A stretch of 64,000 nucleotides of DNA from Bacillota bacterium (GCA_023443225.1 JAEZVF010000073.1:1-64000), one strand, 5' to 3'; positions 16,680-26,516 are shown, numbered from the stretch's first letter. Translations and numbers: made by a program. The notes: generated by a model not told the origin, from the sequence alone.

Positions 16680-19298
16680 TTATTTAGCCTCCTTAAAATA
16701 AGAAATATATGGTAAAAACATCTGATATGCCTGAAGCGATAAGTCAGAGGTAAAGCGCACGGTAAGTACATTTTCTTCTGTAAGATAATCATTCAGATTC
16801 GTTACACTGCTTCCTACACCTGATTGAAATACCTCGTCGAAATCCCCGGTTGTATTATTTTTAAAATATATTTTACCATCAAAATTCTGCTGGTACTCCG
16901 ATTCAAAGCTCGGATTTCTTTCGGGTAAATACTCAAAAGATACAATATGGTCATCCCCTGGAAAGTGATATTCTACCGTCTTGTTCTCAACAGTCAAATA
17001 TCTAGTAGAATAGTAACTATCATATAACATCTCATTTGATACTAAATAAGAATCTACGGAAGGTACAAAAATAAGATTATCCTGAGTATAATCCGGTTCA
17101 ACCGGAAACATTGCAATATTTATACCGTAACAATCCGCTTTCTTAGATAGGTCTTCAATCAGAGTATCTCCTGGAAGCTCTTGACCCTTTGATTCCTCTG
17201 TCTTTGGAAAAGCAATGAGGAAATTACCATCTCCGATATTTAATAGTCTGTTTTCACCGAGGTAATATAAAATACTGAGTTTTCGGTCAGTTTCAGGAGA
17301 ATTAGTATTAGTATTGTCGCTGTTTACACCTATAACATCATGAATAATATCATTGTTATAAAAGATGTCTCTTGATGTAAGAAATAATGACTTTTTTTCA
17401 TCTACGGTAATTGTTTTTCCTTGTTCAATCGTTCCAATTTGAACCAAGTTTCCATCACATACAAGAATTGCACCAGTTAAGTCATAATCAAAACCATTTG
17501 TTATGGTACCAATTACCTTACTTCCTGTATAACTTAGGTCGTAAGATAATTGATTGTCATACTTCTCTGTAAAGGCTGCCTGATAATAAATTGGTGAAAA
17601 TGCTGGATTTTTATTAACCCCAATTTCTGTCTTGTCCATACTATAATTAATGGAAGTCGTATATCTTAAAAGGTCAGTCTCTTCATTTTGTTCTACATTG
17701 CTCATATAAAAATTGTACATGTTGTTGCTAAATTCACTAACCGCAAACTTACTATCTATGTCTATACTATAACTTTTATTATTCGGTGAATTAAGACTAA
17801 AATACATGGTATCATCCACTGTATTATCTTCTTGATAAGTAAGGATATTGATATAGCCCACATACGGTCTGCTGATTCGGGTATCCGAACCAAACAAATA
17901 TATAATTATCACAAATACAAAAGCCAACGATGGGACAACAATCCAAGTATAACTTCTTTTATCCAGCTTCTTCAGAATTATAAAAGTAATGGGGCCCACT
18001 AGCAATAAATAAAGGAGTAAAATGATAAGATAACTACTTACTTCCGGGATTTTTTTAGCATCCGTATATCTCATACTCTTATATATCTCATACGCTTCAT
18101 AGGAACCATAATACTCGCCTTGTAACTGTTCTCGTTTAAAGCAGCTAAGATTTCCTGTAAGTAAGACCAGTGTTTGGGCACCAAGAGTAACATTCTCTTC
18201 TTCCATACCTAGGTCATAACTAAATAGTTGAACCTTTCCATTGCCCACAGAGAGGCTCTGATGGAGGATATAACCATCCTTTTTACTGCCAATCGTGGCA
18301 CCCTTAAGAAATACATTAACTAGCTCTTTTTGCACAGATTCTTGCTTTAGAGCTCCTATGCTTTCTTCAGCCCATTGGTCAGGGACGATAGTATCTGTTG
18401 AGATAGGTTGTCTTCCATATGCCATCAGCATTTTATTTCTGTTTTTAATAACCTCCAACATCATCTTACGATTTTCTGCATAATCAAGGATAAATTTCTT
18501 TATTTCGTAGATAGCAGTTTTATCTACACTCAAATCAATGTGATTTTTATTTTGATTGTCTAATATAGAGATAGAATACCTATCACTTAGGGAAGCTAGC
18601 GTCTTTTTATAATATTCCCCAGTTCCGATAACCAGTAATCCTCCGCAGCTTACCCATTTATCGATTGCTTCCAGTTGACTGTCACTTAATTTATCCGTGT
18701 CGAATCGATTAATCACGATAATGTCAAGCATGTCAAGTTCTAAATAGTCACTTGGAAAATCACTTTCATCCATATAAAACATTTTTGAAGCATAGGAATC
18801 CAAATAAAATACGTTCTTTTTTTCACTCAATACTCCAATATATACTTGGTCACTTGAATTACCAATCTTTATTTTTGCATTTCTTTCTACTATTGTATTC
18901 TTATTTTCATCCGTTAATTTCACTTGAAGATGACCGGAATCATCTGTTACTGGTATTGGAAGAGTGATTTTTTGTGTAGTGGATGGGGGAATACTGACCT
19001 TAACCCGGTAAACGACATTTTTTTCTATCTTGGGGGTAATAACCTGCAACCAACCTTCAAAATCTTCTCCAGAATTATGTATTTCTGCACTCACACCCAT
19101 ATATCTACCATATTTCGCAAAACGGTCATAACCATAATCTATCGTCATACGGATGTTACCACGCCGTGCAGTTAATTCTTCCGTATTCTCGATAGTAACC
19201 CCAGATGCAACCAAAGGATTCACCGGCAGAATAGTGCCAAGAAGTAAGAGAAATAACATACATAAAATATTCAGTTTTCTCCGCCAATCTGTTCTCAT
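16680..19298 (-). CDS. large exported membrane protein of the sensor-linked ABC system
   Basis: The 872-residue precursor begins with a signal peptide (about 1-32). An extracellular beta-rich region follows, then an alpha/beta segment with a GATase1-like look (LELDMLDIIVINRFD, then WVSCGGLLVIGTGEYY around residue 225). Two transmembrane helices lie near residues 425-445 and 455-475, and another outside domain of about 390 residues completes it. Its start overlaps the kinase stop (ATGA), and its stop lies one base before the ATPase start. It is thus a core part of the system, perhaps an extracytoplasmic accessory or sensor. It resembles large uncharacterised proteins that accompany Gld-type ABC-2 exporters in Firmicutes, but I cannot give it a proven function. 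Confidence 0.75.
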   Translation of the reverse strand: MRTDWRRKLNILCMLFLLLLGTILPVNPLVASGVTIENTEELTARRGNIRMTIDYGYDRFAKYGRYMGVSAEIHNSGEDFEGWLQVITPKIEKNVVYRVKVSIPPSTTQKITLPIPVTDDSGHLQVKLTDENKNTIVERNAKIKIGNSSDQVYIGVLSEKKNVFYLDSYASKMFYMDESDFPSDYLELDMLDIIVINRFDTDKLSDSQLEAIDKWVSCGGLLVIGTGEYYKKTLASLSDRYSISILDNQNKNHIDLSVDKTAIYEIKKFILDYAENRKMMLEVIKNRNKMLMAYGRQPISTDTIVPDQWAEESIGALKQESVQKELVNVFLKGATIGSKKDGYILHQSLSVGNGKVQLFSYDLGMEEENVTLGAQTLVLLTGNLSCFKREQLQGEYYGSYEAYEIYKSMRYTDAKKIPEVSSYLIILLLYLLLVGPITFIILKKLDKRSYTWIVVPSLAFVFVIIIYLFGSDTRISRPYVGYINILTYQEDNTVDDTMYFSLNSPNNKSYSIDIDSKFAVSEFSNNMYNFYMSNVEQNEETDLLRYTTSINYSMDKTEIGVNKNPAFSPIYYQAAFTEKYDNQLSYDLSYTGSKVIGTITNGFDYDLTGAILVCDGNLVQIGTIEQGKTITVDEKKSLFLTSRDIFYNNDIIHDVIGVNSDNTNTNSPETDRKLSILYYLGENRLLNIGDGNFLIAFPKTEESKGQELPGDTLIEDLSKKADCYGINIAMFPVEPDYTQDNLIFVPSVDSYLVSNEMLYDSYYSTRYLTVENKTVEYHFPGDDHIVSFEYLPERNPSFESEYQQNFDGKIYFKNNTTGDFDEVFQSGVGSSVTNLNDYLTEENVLTVRFTSDLSLQAYQMFLPYISYFKEAK

Positions 19299-20527
19299 AT
19301 GCCATTGCCTTCCTTGTAAGCATTCAGTACTACATCAAATACAGTTCCTTCAAAGTCACTTCGTACAGCTACTGTTCCTCCATGCATTTCAATAATGCTT
19401 TTAGCAATCGCAAGCCCTAATCCGGTACCCCCGGTTTCACTAGATCTAGAGGCTTCCACACGATAAAAACGATGAAAAACTTTGTCTAAATCCTTATTGG
19501 GTATTACTCTGCCATAATTTATAACGGATACAATGATCTTATCAGAGTCTTTTTCTAATTTTATTTTAACACTTTTACCATCTTTACCATATTTTATCGC
19601 ATTGCTGATTAGATTTGCAAATGCTCTGGCCAGCAGATTACCGTCAGCTATTACAAATGCTGAGCTTGTGTTTGCAGAAAAGTCATATTCTAAATTATTT
19701 TCTTGAAAACTCGGGTAGAATTCATCGACTAATTGATTGATGAATTTATTCATATCAATTTCTGATTTGTCCATTACCACTTCACCAAAGCTGAACTTGG
19801 TATATGCAAATAAATCCTCAATCAACTTTTCAAGTCTTTTTGACTTATTATAGGCTATCTGGATATATCTTTTCTTTCCTTCTTCTGATAGATTGTCATT
19901 TTTTGAGACTAAATCCAAGTATCCAATGATGGATGTCAATGGTGTCCGTAAATCGTGAGCTACACTTGTAATCAGTTCATTTTTTGTATACTCATTCTTT
20001 CGGTTATCTTCTATTAGTTGTTTGATGTCATCCGACATCTTGTTTATTCTTAATGCAATAAGGGAAAATTCATCTTCCTGCTTGATATCTATCTTTGCAT
20101 CAAAGTTCCCAGCAGATATTTCGGTTATACTATCTGCTATTTCCTCCAAGTATATTCCAAACTTCTTAGTAAGAAGTAAAAAGTATACAGTAAATAGAAT
20201 TACTCCAATTATCAAAGCCCCAAGAACAACGGCGATAATAAACCCTTTGCCCGATGTTTCTGCTACCTGCGAAGTGCTACCGCTTTGTATTCCATTGATT
20301 GCATATTCCTGGAGCTCAGAGCCCATATTCTTATAGTTTAATAGGTTCTCATTTAAAAGACTGGGGTCAGTATTGCTGTCATCAGACTTTATAATACTAC
20401 ATATCAAAAAAACACATAAAAACAGTGCTGCTTCCGTAATAATGGTATACATGAGGCTTAGCAGGCTATAAAGAACGATTTCAAATCGAAAGCTTTTAAA
20501 TATGCTATTTTTCAATTTTATATCCAA
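19295..20527 (-). CDS. membrane sensor histidine kinase, VanS-like
   Basis: The protein of about 410 residues has two transmembrane helices (about 22-46 and 95-119) flanking a short outside loop of about 50 residues. A HAMP linker (120-175) follows, then HisKA with the phospho-accepting His in SVAHDLRTPL (H191), the N box NLISNAIKYG, and a G box with FYRVEAS and GGTGLGLAIAKS. The start is not ATG. TTG at 20527 and TTG at 20515 are both possible after GGGGAG inside the end of the regulator gene; the latter has the better spacing. It overlaps both neighbours, so it is translationally coupled. It should phosphorylate the response regulator encoded upstream. The tiny outside loop suggests it senses at or within the membrane or through its partner proteins. 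Confidence 0.92.
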   Translation of the reverse strand: MDIKLKNSIFKSFRFEIVLYSLLSLMYTIITEAALFLCVFLICSIIKSDDSNTDPSLLNENLLNYKNMGSELQEYAINGIQSGSTSQVAETSGKGFIIAVVLGALIIGVILFTVYFLLLTKKFGIYLEEIADSITEISAGNFDAKIDIKQEDEFSLIALRINKMSDDIKQLIEDNRKNEYTKNELITSVAHDLRTPLTSIIGYLDLVSKNDNLSEEGKKRYIQIAYNKSKRLEKLIEDLFAYTKFSFGEVVMDKSEIDMNKFINQLVDEFYPSFQENNLEYDFSANTSSAFVIADGNLLARAFANLISNAIKYGKDGKSVKIKLEKDSDKIIVSVINYGRVIPNKDLDKVFHRFYRVEASRSSETGGTGLGLAIAKSIIEMHGGTVAVRSDFEGTVFDVVLNAYKEGNGI

Positions 20528-21206
20528 CTCCCCAAACGGTTTTTATGATTTGCGCATTACGGGAATCCATCTCTATCTTCTCACGTAATCTTCGTATATG
20601 CACCATAACTGTATTATTTGCTTCATACATTTTTTCGTTCCAAACCCGTTCAAAAATTTCATCTGTACTAAAGACTCTTCCCGGGTTCGTAGCAAGCAGA
20701 TACAAGATGTCAAATTCGATAGGTGTTAACTTTACATCACGATCATAAGCTATCACACGATGATCTTCTCTATTTATTATCAAATGATTGATTACTACCT
20801 CTTTATCCTGTCTATCATCATGAGAATTAGGATTAAATTTTGTAAACCTTCTTAGTTGGGATTTTACTCGTGCAGTCAATTCTAGCGGGTTAAAAGGTTT
20901 TGAAACATAATCGTCTGCCCCGGTGCCCAATCCGATAATTTTATCTAAATCTGCGGATTTCGCACTTAACATAATAATCGGTATGGTGCTGGTGTTCCGA
21001 ATGGTTTTGCACATGTTTAATCCATCCATACCCGGCATCATAATATCCAAAATAATAAGCTGTATATCTTCTTTCTCCAATATCTCCAGCCCTTCTTTTG
21101 CATTATAGGCCTTGAATACCTGATAGCCGTCACTGACTAAATGAATTTCAACTAATTCAGCAATTTCTTTATCGTCATCAACAACCAGTATACTAGTCTG
21201 TTGCAT
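20505..21206 (-). CDS. OmpR/PhoB-type response regulator, VanR-like
   Basis: The receiver domain has the acidic pair DDD (10-12), the phosphorylated Asp in LIILDIMMPGMDG (D54), S81 and K103 (YVSKPFNPLEL). It is followed by a winged-helix DNA-binding domain with LTPIEFDILYLLATNPGRVF and a C-terminal VWGVGYKIEK. The frame can be extended to a GTG at 21242. ATG at 21206 (MQQTSILVVDDD) gives the normal family N-terminus, with purine-rich AAGAGGAAAGGATG upstream, so I prefer it (233 residues). It is the first gene of the five-gene operon and probably controls it. A run of 15-bp repeats lies directly upstream. Confidence 0.93.
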   Translation of the reverse strand: MQQTSILVVDDDKEIAELVEIHLVSDGYQVFKAYNAKEGLEILEKEDIQLIILDIMMPGMDGLNMCKTIRNTSTIPIIMLSAKSADLDKIIGLGTGADDYVSKPFNPLELTARVKSQLRRFTKFNPNSHDDRQDKEVVINHLIINREDHRVIAYDRDVKLTPIEFDILYLLATNPGRVFSTDEIFERVWNEKMYEANNTVMVHIRRLREKIEMDSRNAQIIKTVWGVGYKIEK

Positions 21207-21273
21207 ATGCCATCCGCATCCTTTCCTCTTAATAATCTTCACTAGTTTCGATCTTATGTAAGCAAAGAATTAT

Positions 21274-21380
21274 CTGCATAATTCTTTTGCATAATTTTAT
21301 GTTGCATATTTTTTTGTTGTATTTTTCTTGTTGCATTTTTTTTTGGTGCATTTTCCTATTTTACATTTTTTATATTGCAT
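21274..21380. repeat. degenerate 15-bp tandem repeat in the regulator promoter region
   Basis: On the plus strand a TTGCAT-type hexamer followed by a T-rich 8-9 nt recurs at 21287, 21302, 21317, 21331, 21346, 21361 and 21375, a spacing of 14-15 bases. A further TGCAT lies at 21275. Copies vary (TTGTAT, GGTGCAT, TTACAT). The array lies directly upstream of the two-component/ABC operon. A 50-codon frame runs through it on the minus strand (21228-21380) but has no ribosome binding site. Confidence 0.75.
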
Positions 21381-21383
21381 AAA

Positions 21384-21415
21384 TTTATGCTAGCATGAAT
21401 TCATACTAGCATAAA
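21384..21415. terminator. 32-bp near-perfect palindrome after the acyltransferase gene
   Basis: TTTATGCTAGCATGAA pairs with TTCATACTAGCATAAA (15 of 16 bp), centred on GAATTC, with no unpaired loop in the DNA. It lies 27 bases past the acyltransferase stop and next to the 15-bp repeat array. It may terminate the acyltransferase transcript or bind a dimeric regulator. Confidence 0.5.
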
Positions 21416-21441
21416 AATGGTTATAAGTCTTTACTTTTTTC

Positions 21442-22431
21442 TTAATTTCTAAGACCCCCAAGTAAATATTTGTTAATGAATGAAATCTTCGACAAAAGAA
21501 AAATCAATATACTTAATATAAGGAAGAAAACAAAGCTATAGCAATAATATAATACTCTGTTCCCGGCCCCGGCAATAGAGATTGCCAAGAGCTTTACCAG
21601 AACATGCCATAGGTAGAAAGCCATAGAATTTTGTCCGATATACTCAATTATCTTGCATCTTGGAAAATACTCTTGATAACTTAATCCCAATAATACGACA
21701 GCAAATGGTATATTTAACAAGAAATACATGGTCCTCTTACCTATGGTACTATCCTGGTAAAAGAAATAAATTGTAATTATGGCTAAGATAAGTGTTAGCA
21801 TTGCTACAGGTTTTAAGACCTTTGGTACTCCTTTGCGGTTCATATATTCTTTTAAGAGCATTCCCAAAATAAAAAATAAATAATTATAAATTCTAAAATC
21901 ATACTGTATGATTTCAACTATTCCTTTTATTGTAGGTTGGCTGATATGATATAACTCATACATTGATATAATACTGATTACTAAAGCAATAAGTAATAAC
22001 ATCCAATTTTTTAGTTTTAGCTTAAGTAAGAACCAGGTCAGTAAAATATAAGATAAAAATCCCAAAATATACCACAGGTGATAGTAAGGTTTGAGAAAAG
22101 AATTGATATATAAAAGAATGAGTTTTTTATCGTTTAGAACAGACATACGGTTAAATTCCGTAATTGTCGTATACACGATTACAGCAATACCCCAAGGTAT
22201 CATAACCCTTGGAATATACTTTTTTACCACACCAGATAGGGACAGTGAAGCAAGGCCATTTTTTTTAACTAAAAATCCAGATACCGCTATAAAGATCGGC
22301 ATATGAAAAGAATATATGACATAACGCGCAAGAGTATCTTCAACCGTACCAAGTATGAAATGACCCAGGATTACAAAAATAATTAAACATCCTTTGACAA
22401 AATCAATATTATAAAGTCTTTTTTTTACCAT
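21442..22431 (-). CDS. acyltransferase 3 family membrane protein
   Basis: The 329-residue protein has about ten transmembrane helices and the acyltransferase_3 pattern: an N-terminal IDFVKGCLIIFVILGHF with the conserved His after the first helix, then YSFHMPIFIAVSGFLVKK. These enzymes move acyl groups (often acetyl from acetyl-CoA) onto sugars of peptidoglycan, exopolysaccharide or teichoic acid. A GAGGTG site precedes the ATG. It follows the metallophosphatase gene in the same direction, separated by hairpins. The acceptor cannot be told; the glycopolymer made by the nearby operon is one candidate. Confidence 0.9.
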   Translation of the reverse strand: MVKKRLYNIDFVKGCLIIFVILGHFILGTVEDTLARYVIYSFHMPIFIAVSGFLVKKNGLASLSLSGVVKKYIPRVMIPWGIAVIVYTTITEFNRMSVLNDKKLILLYINSFLKPYYHLWYILGFLSYILLTWFLLKLKLKNWMLLLIALVISIISMYELYHISQPTIKGIVEIIQYDFRIYNYLFFILGMLLKEYMNRKGVPKVLKPVAMLTLILAIITIYFFYQDSTIGKRTMYFLLNIPFAVVLLGLSYQEYFPRCKIIEYIGQNSMAFYLWHVLVKLLAISIAGAGNRVLYYCYSFVFFLILSILIFLLSKISFINKYLLGGLRN

Positions 22432-22471
22432 ATGTTACACCTCGGTATAAATGACATATCTAAAGAAGTTC

Positions 22472-22520
22472 AACTGCTAATTAGTATTAGCAGTTGCAAA
22501 ATTTTACGCAATTTTGCAAC
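22472..22520 (-). terminator. two overlapping hairpins between metallophosphatase and acyltransferase
   Basis: AACTGCTAA (22472-22480) pairs with TTAGCAGTT (22487-22495). GTTGCAAAATT (22493-22503) pairs with AATTTTGCAAC (22510-22520). The two stems share three bases, so they compete slightly. They lie just downstream of the metallophosphatase stop and probably end or reduce its transcript. Confidence 0.55.
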
Positions 22521-22547
22521 TACCCATACTTAGTAAGCTATTATATA

Positions 22548-25500
22548 TTACTTTGCTTTTTTTACTTTGATTTCCATAGACGGTCCTTTGCCCAGGGAAT
22601 TGATAGCCCAGATTGTCATCGTCGTATTTGCTTTTTGTTTTGCTATTTTAACTTCAAACGTACCATCATCTTTTATTACAGCAGTATATGTTTTATTACT
22701 AGTTTTCACATATACCTTGGTTCCAGTATTTTCTACTGTAGGAGTCTTGCCATCTTGATCCTTTGGATCTAACAGAAGATTTACCTTACCTTTAATTAGG
22801 TCTGTATTTGTGGTAACTGTATTGATTTTAGGAGTATTCGGAGCTCTTTCCACCACAGGAACATCAAGTTTCGGACTATTGCCTGCAGAGTTGCTTGCAT
22901 AAATGCTTACATAGTTACCAGAGTCCACATTATTAATCTTTACATCAAACACATAAGAACCTAAGGCTTCATCATATACATAATTCTTTGACTTATAAAC
23001 GTCTTCACCAACTTCAACTGTAACAGTACCCTTTTCTTTTGATAATACACGAATTAACTTGGTTGTATTATAAATAGTCGCATTTTGAATTTCCGGCTGA
23101 AGCGGTTTTCCTACAGTAACTATTTTTTGATCTGCATCCACAGAATCGGAATATTGTTCTCTATAGACTGCAGTCACTACACTTCCTGCTTTCAGAGGAG
23201 ACTCTAGCTCCAATAGGAAATCACCATCATCATTGCTCTGCACTTCATAAAGTTCATCGTTACAACGAATTATGATCGTTGCATTCCCTCCCAGACAAGT
23301 TCCGGTAATGTTCGTAGTTTTGTTATCAATATCATTCAGGAACATATACTGGTATTCCATGGATTTAATAATTGCGCTGATATCCTGTACATTTTTAGAA
23401 ATTACTGCGCTTGTTCTAGTGACATTATCCACAACATCTGTTGCATATACTTTAATTGCTTGTCCTGCTTCTAAAACATCTACATTAATATTAAAATAAC
23501 CTTTTTCATCGGTAACAGCAGTATAGGTCTGTCCACCTGTAGTAAGTGTGACATTATATGTTGTACCTGCATTCTTGTTGTATATTCTACCGGAAACCTT
23601 ATTCTCCGCATTACTAACAGTATAAAGTATCGGAGGATTTGGCCCAACTTCCTGTGCACGACTCATATTCGCCTTACTTAATCGGTTGGCAAAATCAAAC
23701 GTATACACAGTAACTAATGTGTTACCATTGATACCATTTGTATCAACGAAAAATCGTCCATCTTGTAAGATCTGAATCGGAGTTTCAATGATTTCGTAAC
23801 CAGATACATACTTATCGCAAGCCTCATAAGCAGCTTTACCACCATTCGGTGATACATATACTTTATCGCCAGCCACTACAAATATCTGTGCTACTGTATC
23901 GCCATTTGTATTTCCTGTAACCTGTAAAACGGTATTATCAATATTATCAACAACTGGACGGTTCGGTCCGGTTCTTTTTACTGGAACAGTTACCGTATCA
24001 CTACTTCTACCAGAACTATCCTTTGTGTGAACGATCACTGTATTTCCTGCTCTTTGACTCGGTAACTCATAGGAAAAACTTCCATCTGCATTTACTGTTG
24101 TTTCGTACACACCATCCTCTGTCTTAAAGTATATTGTAGCAGATGGTTCCGCTTTACCTGTTATTCTTGTGGTTCGATTCGTATAAGAATTCACCGTAGG
24201 AGCCTGTAAGATTCCTTGGTTAATGTTGGTTATATTGATTTTCTTAATCGTTACATTATTGTTGTTATCTTGGGCATACACTGTATAAATGCCATTGGAT
24301 CCGGCAGTAAAGGTTCCTTTAAACTCATTTGCATACTGCCAGGAATGATATTCATTGTAATCACCAATTGCATACTTTATGTCTTTAATCCCTGATGCAT
24401 CGGATGCACTTACTGCAATCTTAACACTTTGATTTGTTGGTTTTTCAATCGTAGGAGCAACAACAAGGTTTGGTCCCGTTGTATCCGTTTCATTACTGCT
24501 ATAATGAACCTTATAATAATCAAGTTCATTCGTATTGCTTATCAAAGTAGTTACCCAATTATTCTGATTTATCTCAGCTCTTGCATTCTGACTTGTCTTT
24601 ACAATAAAATTATAATCTGCAGGCAAGGAAACTCTCCAGTTATCGTCGGTATAAGGCACTAAGTCTCCAGCTTTGCTGAGCATTGATACATATTGAGCCA
24701 TAATGGTAATACTTTTGTTGATTCCTTTCACTATCGCATGGTTTTCAATATCTGTCAGTGCATCTTTTTTAATATTCGTCAGAGGATCCGTTGCAAGTAC
24801 AAATTTTGTACTATCGGTTACCGGAGTCCCATTATAAGTAATGTTGGTGACACGATTGGTCTGATTAATCCTTTTTCCATTAAAGTCATACCTTGGCTCT
24901 ACAGATGGATCAATGGTATAGTCGATACCGTCAAATACATAAAAAGATACCCACTCATCTAACCACTCCTCTGATATTAAGGACTTTGCGCCCGAAGCTT
25001 TCATTGCAGAATTCATGGCTTCGTCCGTCCAGGTCACACTCTTCGATAGTGTCTGATAAGCGCTGGCTGACCATTCCAACCACTCTTTTACTTGTTTCCC
25101 ATTTACTTCATAAAGGAATACATATTTATTAAATGGCGCAATTGCAGATATATTTGCTTCTGAAATTTCCCCAGTAAGATTTGCATAATCTTGGGCAGAG
25201 AGCTGTCCATACCGAACATGATTCGAGGCTGCAATAACAGGATAATCCTTATATTGAAGCGCATTCGTATTAATGTACTGAAGCGCATAATATATTTTTG
25301 AATTATTTAACATTTGTATCGAGCTGGTGTCTTCCACTAGTCCCAAGAAATTATTAAAAGATTTTCCATCAGCCACATTTCCAATTATATTGTTTGTTGC
25401 CGCACTAAATACTTCTTCCCATTTTCCTAATGTGGCAATTATATCTGCATTCGCTTCCGTAGAAACTCTTACAGGACGGATAGAGGAACTTCTTTTTGTA

Positions 25501-26516
25501 ATAGTCTTTTCCGAACCAGATACTTTAACCGTCATATCCACAATTCCGATATTCTGCCCTTTATCGTTAACCATTACAAGGTTTTTACCGTTAACTAGTC
25601 CAGTTTTTTTGTTGACACCGGATAATTCGTAATATTTTGCACTATTCGCATTTGTTGATGGGAATAGATTATGTTCGTGACCACACAGAACTACATCGAC
25701 TTCTTTAATTTTTGTCAAAGCATAGGAGACATCTTTACTGAATTCTGTTGGATTCTCTGTACCCATGCCTGAGTGTGCAAGAACCACGATGATATCCGCA
25801 CCCTCCTTTTTTAACTTCTTTGCTTGTTCTGTAGCATTGGCTATTATGTCTTCAGTAACTAGTGTACCGATATAATTCTCTCTTTTTCTTGAAAGAACCG
25901 GAATGGTTTCTCCAATGATTCCGATATCTAAGGTTACTTTTTTACCGCTTTTGGTTGTAACCTGTCTGCTAATGATTTTATTTTCTTGAAATACGGTTTT
26001 CCCGGTTTTCGCATCTTTCAAATTAGAAACAACACTTTTATTCATTAATCCTGCACCTTGAATCTGTTTCATAATATAATCATATCCATAATCAAATTCA
26101 TGGTTACCAAGTACAATAGCATCATAATTTACTATTTTCATAGCTTGGAACATAGGCTGTATTGCCTTTGGTTCCATTTCAAAGATATTCTCTGTGGTGT
26201 AATCGTAAAGAATATCTCCAACATCAAATGTAAATGAATTACCTTCTTTTTTCTCTTCTCTTGCATCTTGTATGAGGGTATACGCTTTCGCAAGACTCCC
26301 TGTATTATATGGTTCACCGAGTTCATAATCCATCGGTGTTAACCTTCCATGCAAATCCGTTGTAAAAATGAAACGAATATCTGCACTCTCGAAGGTTGCA
26401 GCTGTGGTTTCCTGTTTTGGTGCAAAATACATACTAGCGCTTAAAATTGTCATTGTAATTGCTATCATTACAATCCAAACAGCACGTATTCTTTTGCGGG
26501 TATTCATTCTCCCCAT
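22548..26516 (-). CDS. giant surface 5'-nucleotidase/CpdB-like metallophosphatase with Ig-like repeats
   Basis: The 1322-residue precursor has an N-terminal hydrophobic export segment (about 11-30). A calcineurin-like phosphoesterase domain follows with FTTDLHG (51-57), DVGD (98-101), GNHEFDYG (137-144), VLAHSG and CGHEHN, the metal ligands of the UshA/CpdB family. A 5'-nucleotidase C-terminal domain runs to about residue 620. The rest, about 700 residues, is a string of six to seven Ig-like repeats of about 90 residues (recurring G-x-V/A-x-Y-A-x-D type motifs). There is no LPXTG or SLH motif, so it may be secreted or held by the Ig repeats. It would release phosphate and nucleosides from nucleotides outside the cell. 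It follows the glycopolymer operon in the same direction after a hairpin. Confidence 0.88.
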   Translation of the reverse strand: MGRMNTRKRIRAVWIVMIAITMTILSASMYFAPKQETTAATFESADIRFIFTTDLHGRLTPMDYELGEPYNTGSLAKAYTLIQDAREEKKEGNSFTFDVGDILYDYTTENIFEMEPKAIQPMFQAMKIVNYDAIVLGNHEFDYGYDYIMKQIQGAGLMNKSVVSNLKDAKTGKTVFQENKIISRQVTTKSGKKVTLDIGIIGETIPVLSRKRENYIGTLVTEDIIANATEQAKKLKKEGADIIVVLAHSGMGTENPTEFSKDVSYALTKIKEVDVVLCGHEHNLFPSTNANSAKYYELSGVNKKTGLVNGKNLVMVNDKGQNIGIVDMTVKVSGSEKTITKRSSSIRPVRVSTEANADIIATLGKWEEVFSAATNNIIGNVADGKSFNNFLGLVEDTSSIQMLNNSKIYYALQYINTNALQYKDYPVIAASNHVRYGQLSAQDYANLTGEISEANISAIAPFNKYVFLYEVNGKQVKEWLEWSASAYQTLSKSVTWTDEAMNSAMKASGAKSLISEEWLDEWVSFYVFDGIDYTIDPSVEPRYDFNGKRINQTNRVTNITYNGTPVTDSTKFVLATDPLTNIKKDALTDIENHAIVKGINKSITIMAQYVSMLSKAGDLVPYTDDNWRVSLPADYNFIVKTSQNARAEINQNNWVTTLISNTNELDYYKVHYSSNETDTTGPNLVVAPTIEKPTNQSVKIAVSASDASGIKDIKYAIGDYNEYHSWQYANEFKGTFTAGSNGIYTVYAQDNNNNVTIKKINITNINQGILQAPTVNSYTNRTTRITGKAEPSATIYFKTEDGVYETTVNADGSFSYELPSQRAGNTVIVHTKDSSGRSSDTVTVPVKRTGPNRPVVDNIDNTVLQVTGNTNGDTVAQIFVVAGDKVYVSPNGGKAAYEACDKYVSGYEIIETPIQILQDGRFFVDTNGINGNTLVTVYTFDFANRLSKANMSRAQEVGPNPPILYTVSNAENKVSGRIYNKNAGTTYNVTLTTGGQTYTAVTDEKGYFNINVDVLEAGQAIKVYATDVVDNVTRTSAVISKNVQDISAIIKSMEYQYMFLNDIDNKTTNITGTCLGGNATIIIRCNDELYEVQSNDDGDFLLELESPLKAGSVVTAVYREQYSDSVDADQKIVTVGKPLQPEIQNATIYNTTKLIRVLSKEKGTVTVEVGEDVYKSKNYVYDEALGSYVFDVKINNVDSGNYVSIYASNSAGNSPKLDVPVVERAPNTPKINTVTTNTDLIKGKVNLLLDPKDQDGKTPTVENTGTKVYVKTSNKTYTAVIKDDGTFEVKIAKQKANTTMTIWAINSLGKGPSMEIKVKKAK

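Noticed and set aside
21228..21380. A 50-codon minus-strand frame, Lys/Cys-rich, through the 15-bp repeats
   Set aside because: No ribosome binding site at either possible ATG, and its composition is explained by the repeat. Kept only as a remark.
21274..21380. CRISPR array
   Set aside because: The repeats are only ~15 bp with no distinct spacers, and no cas genes are in the window.
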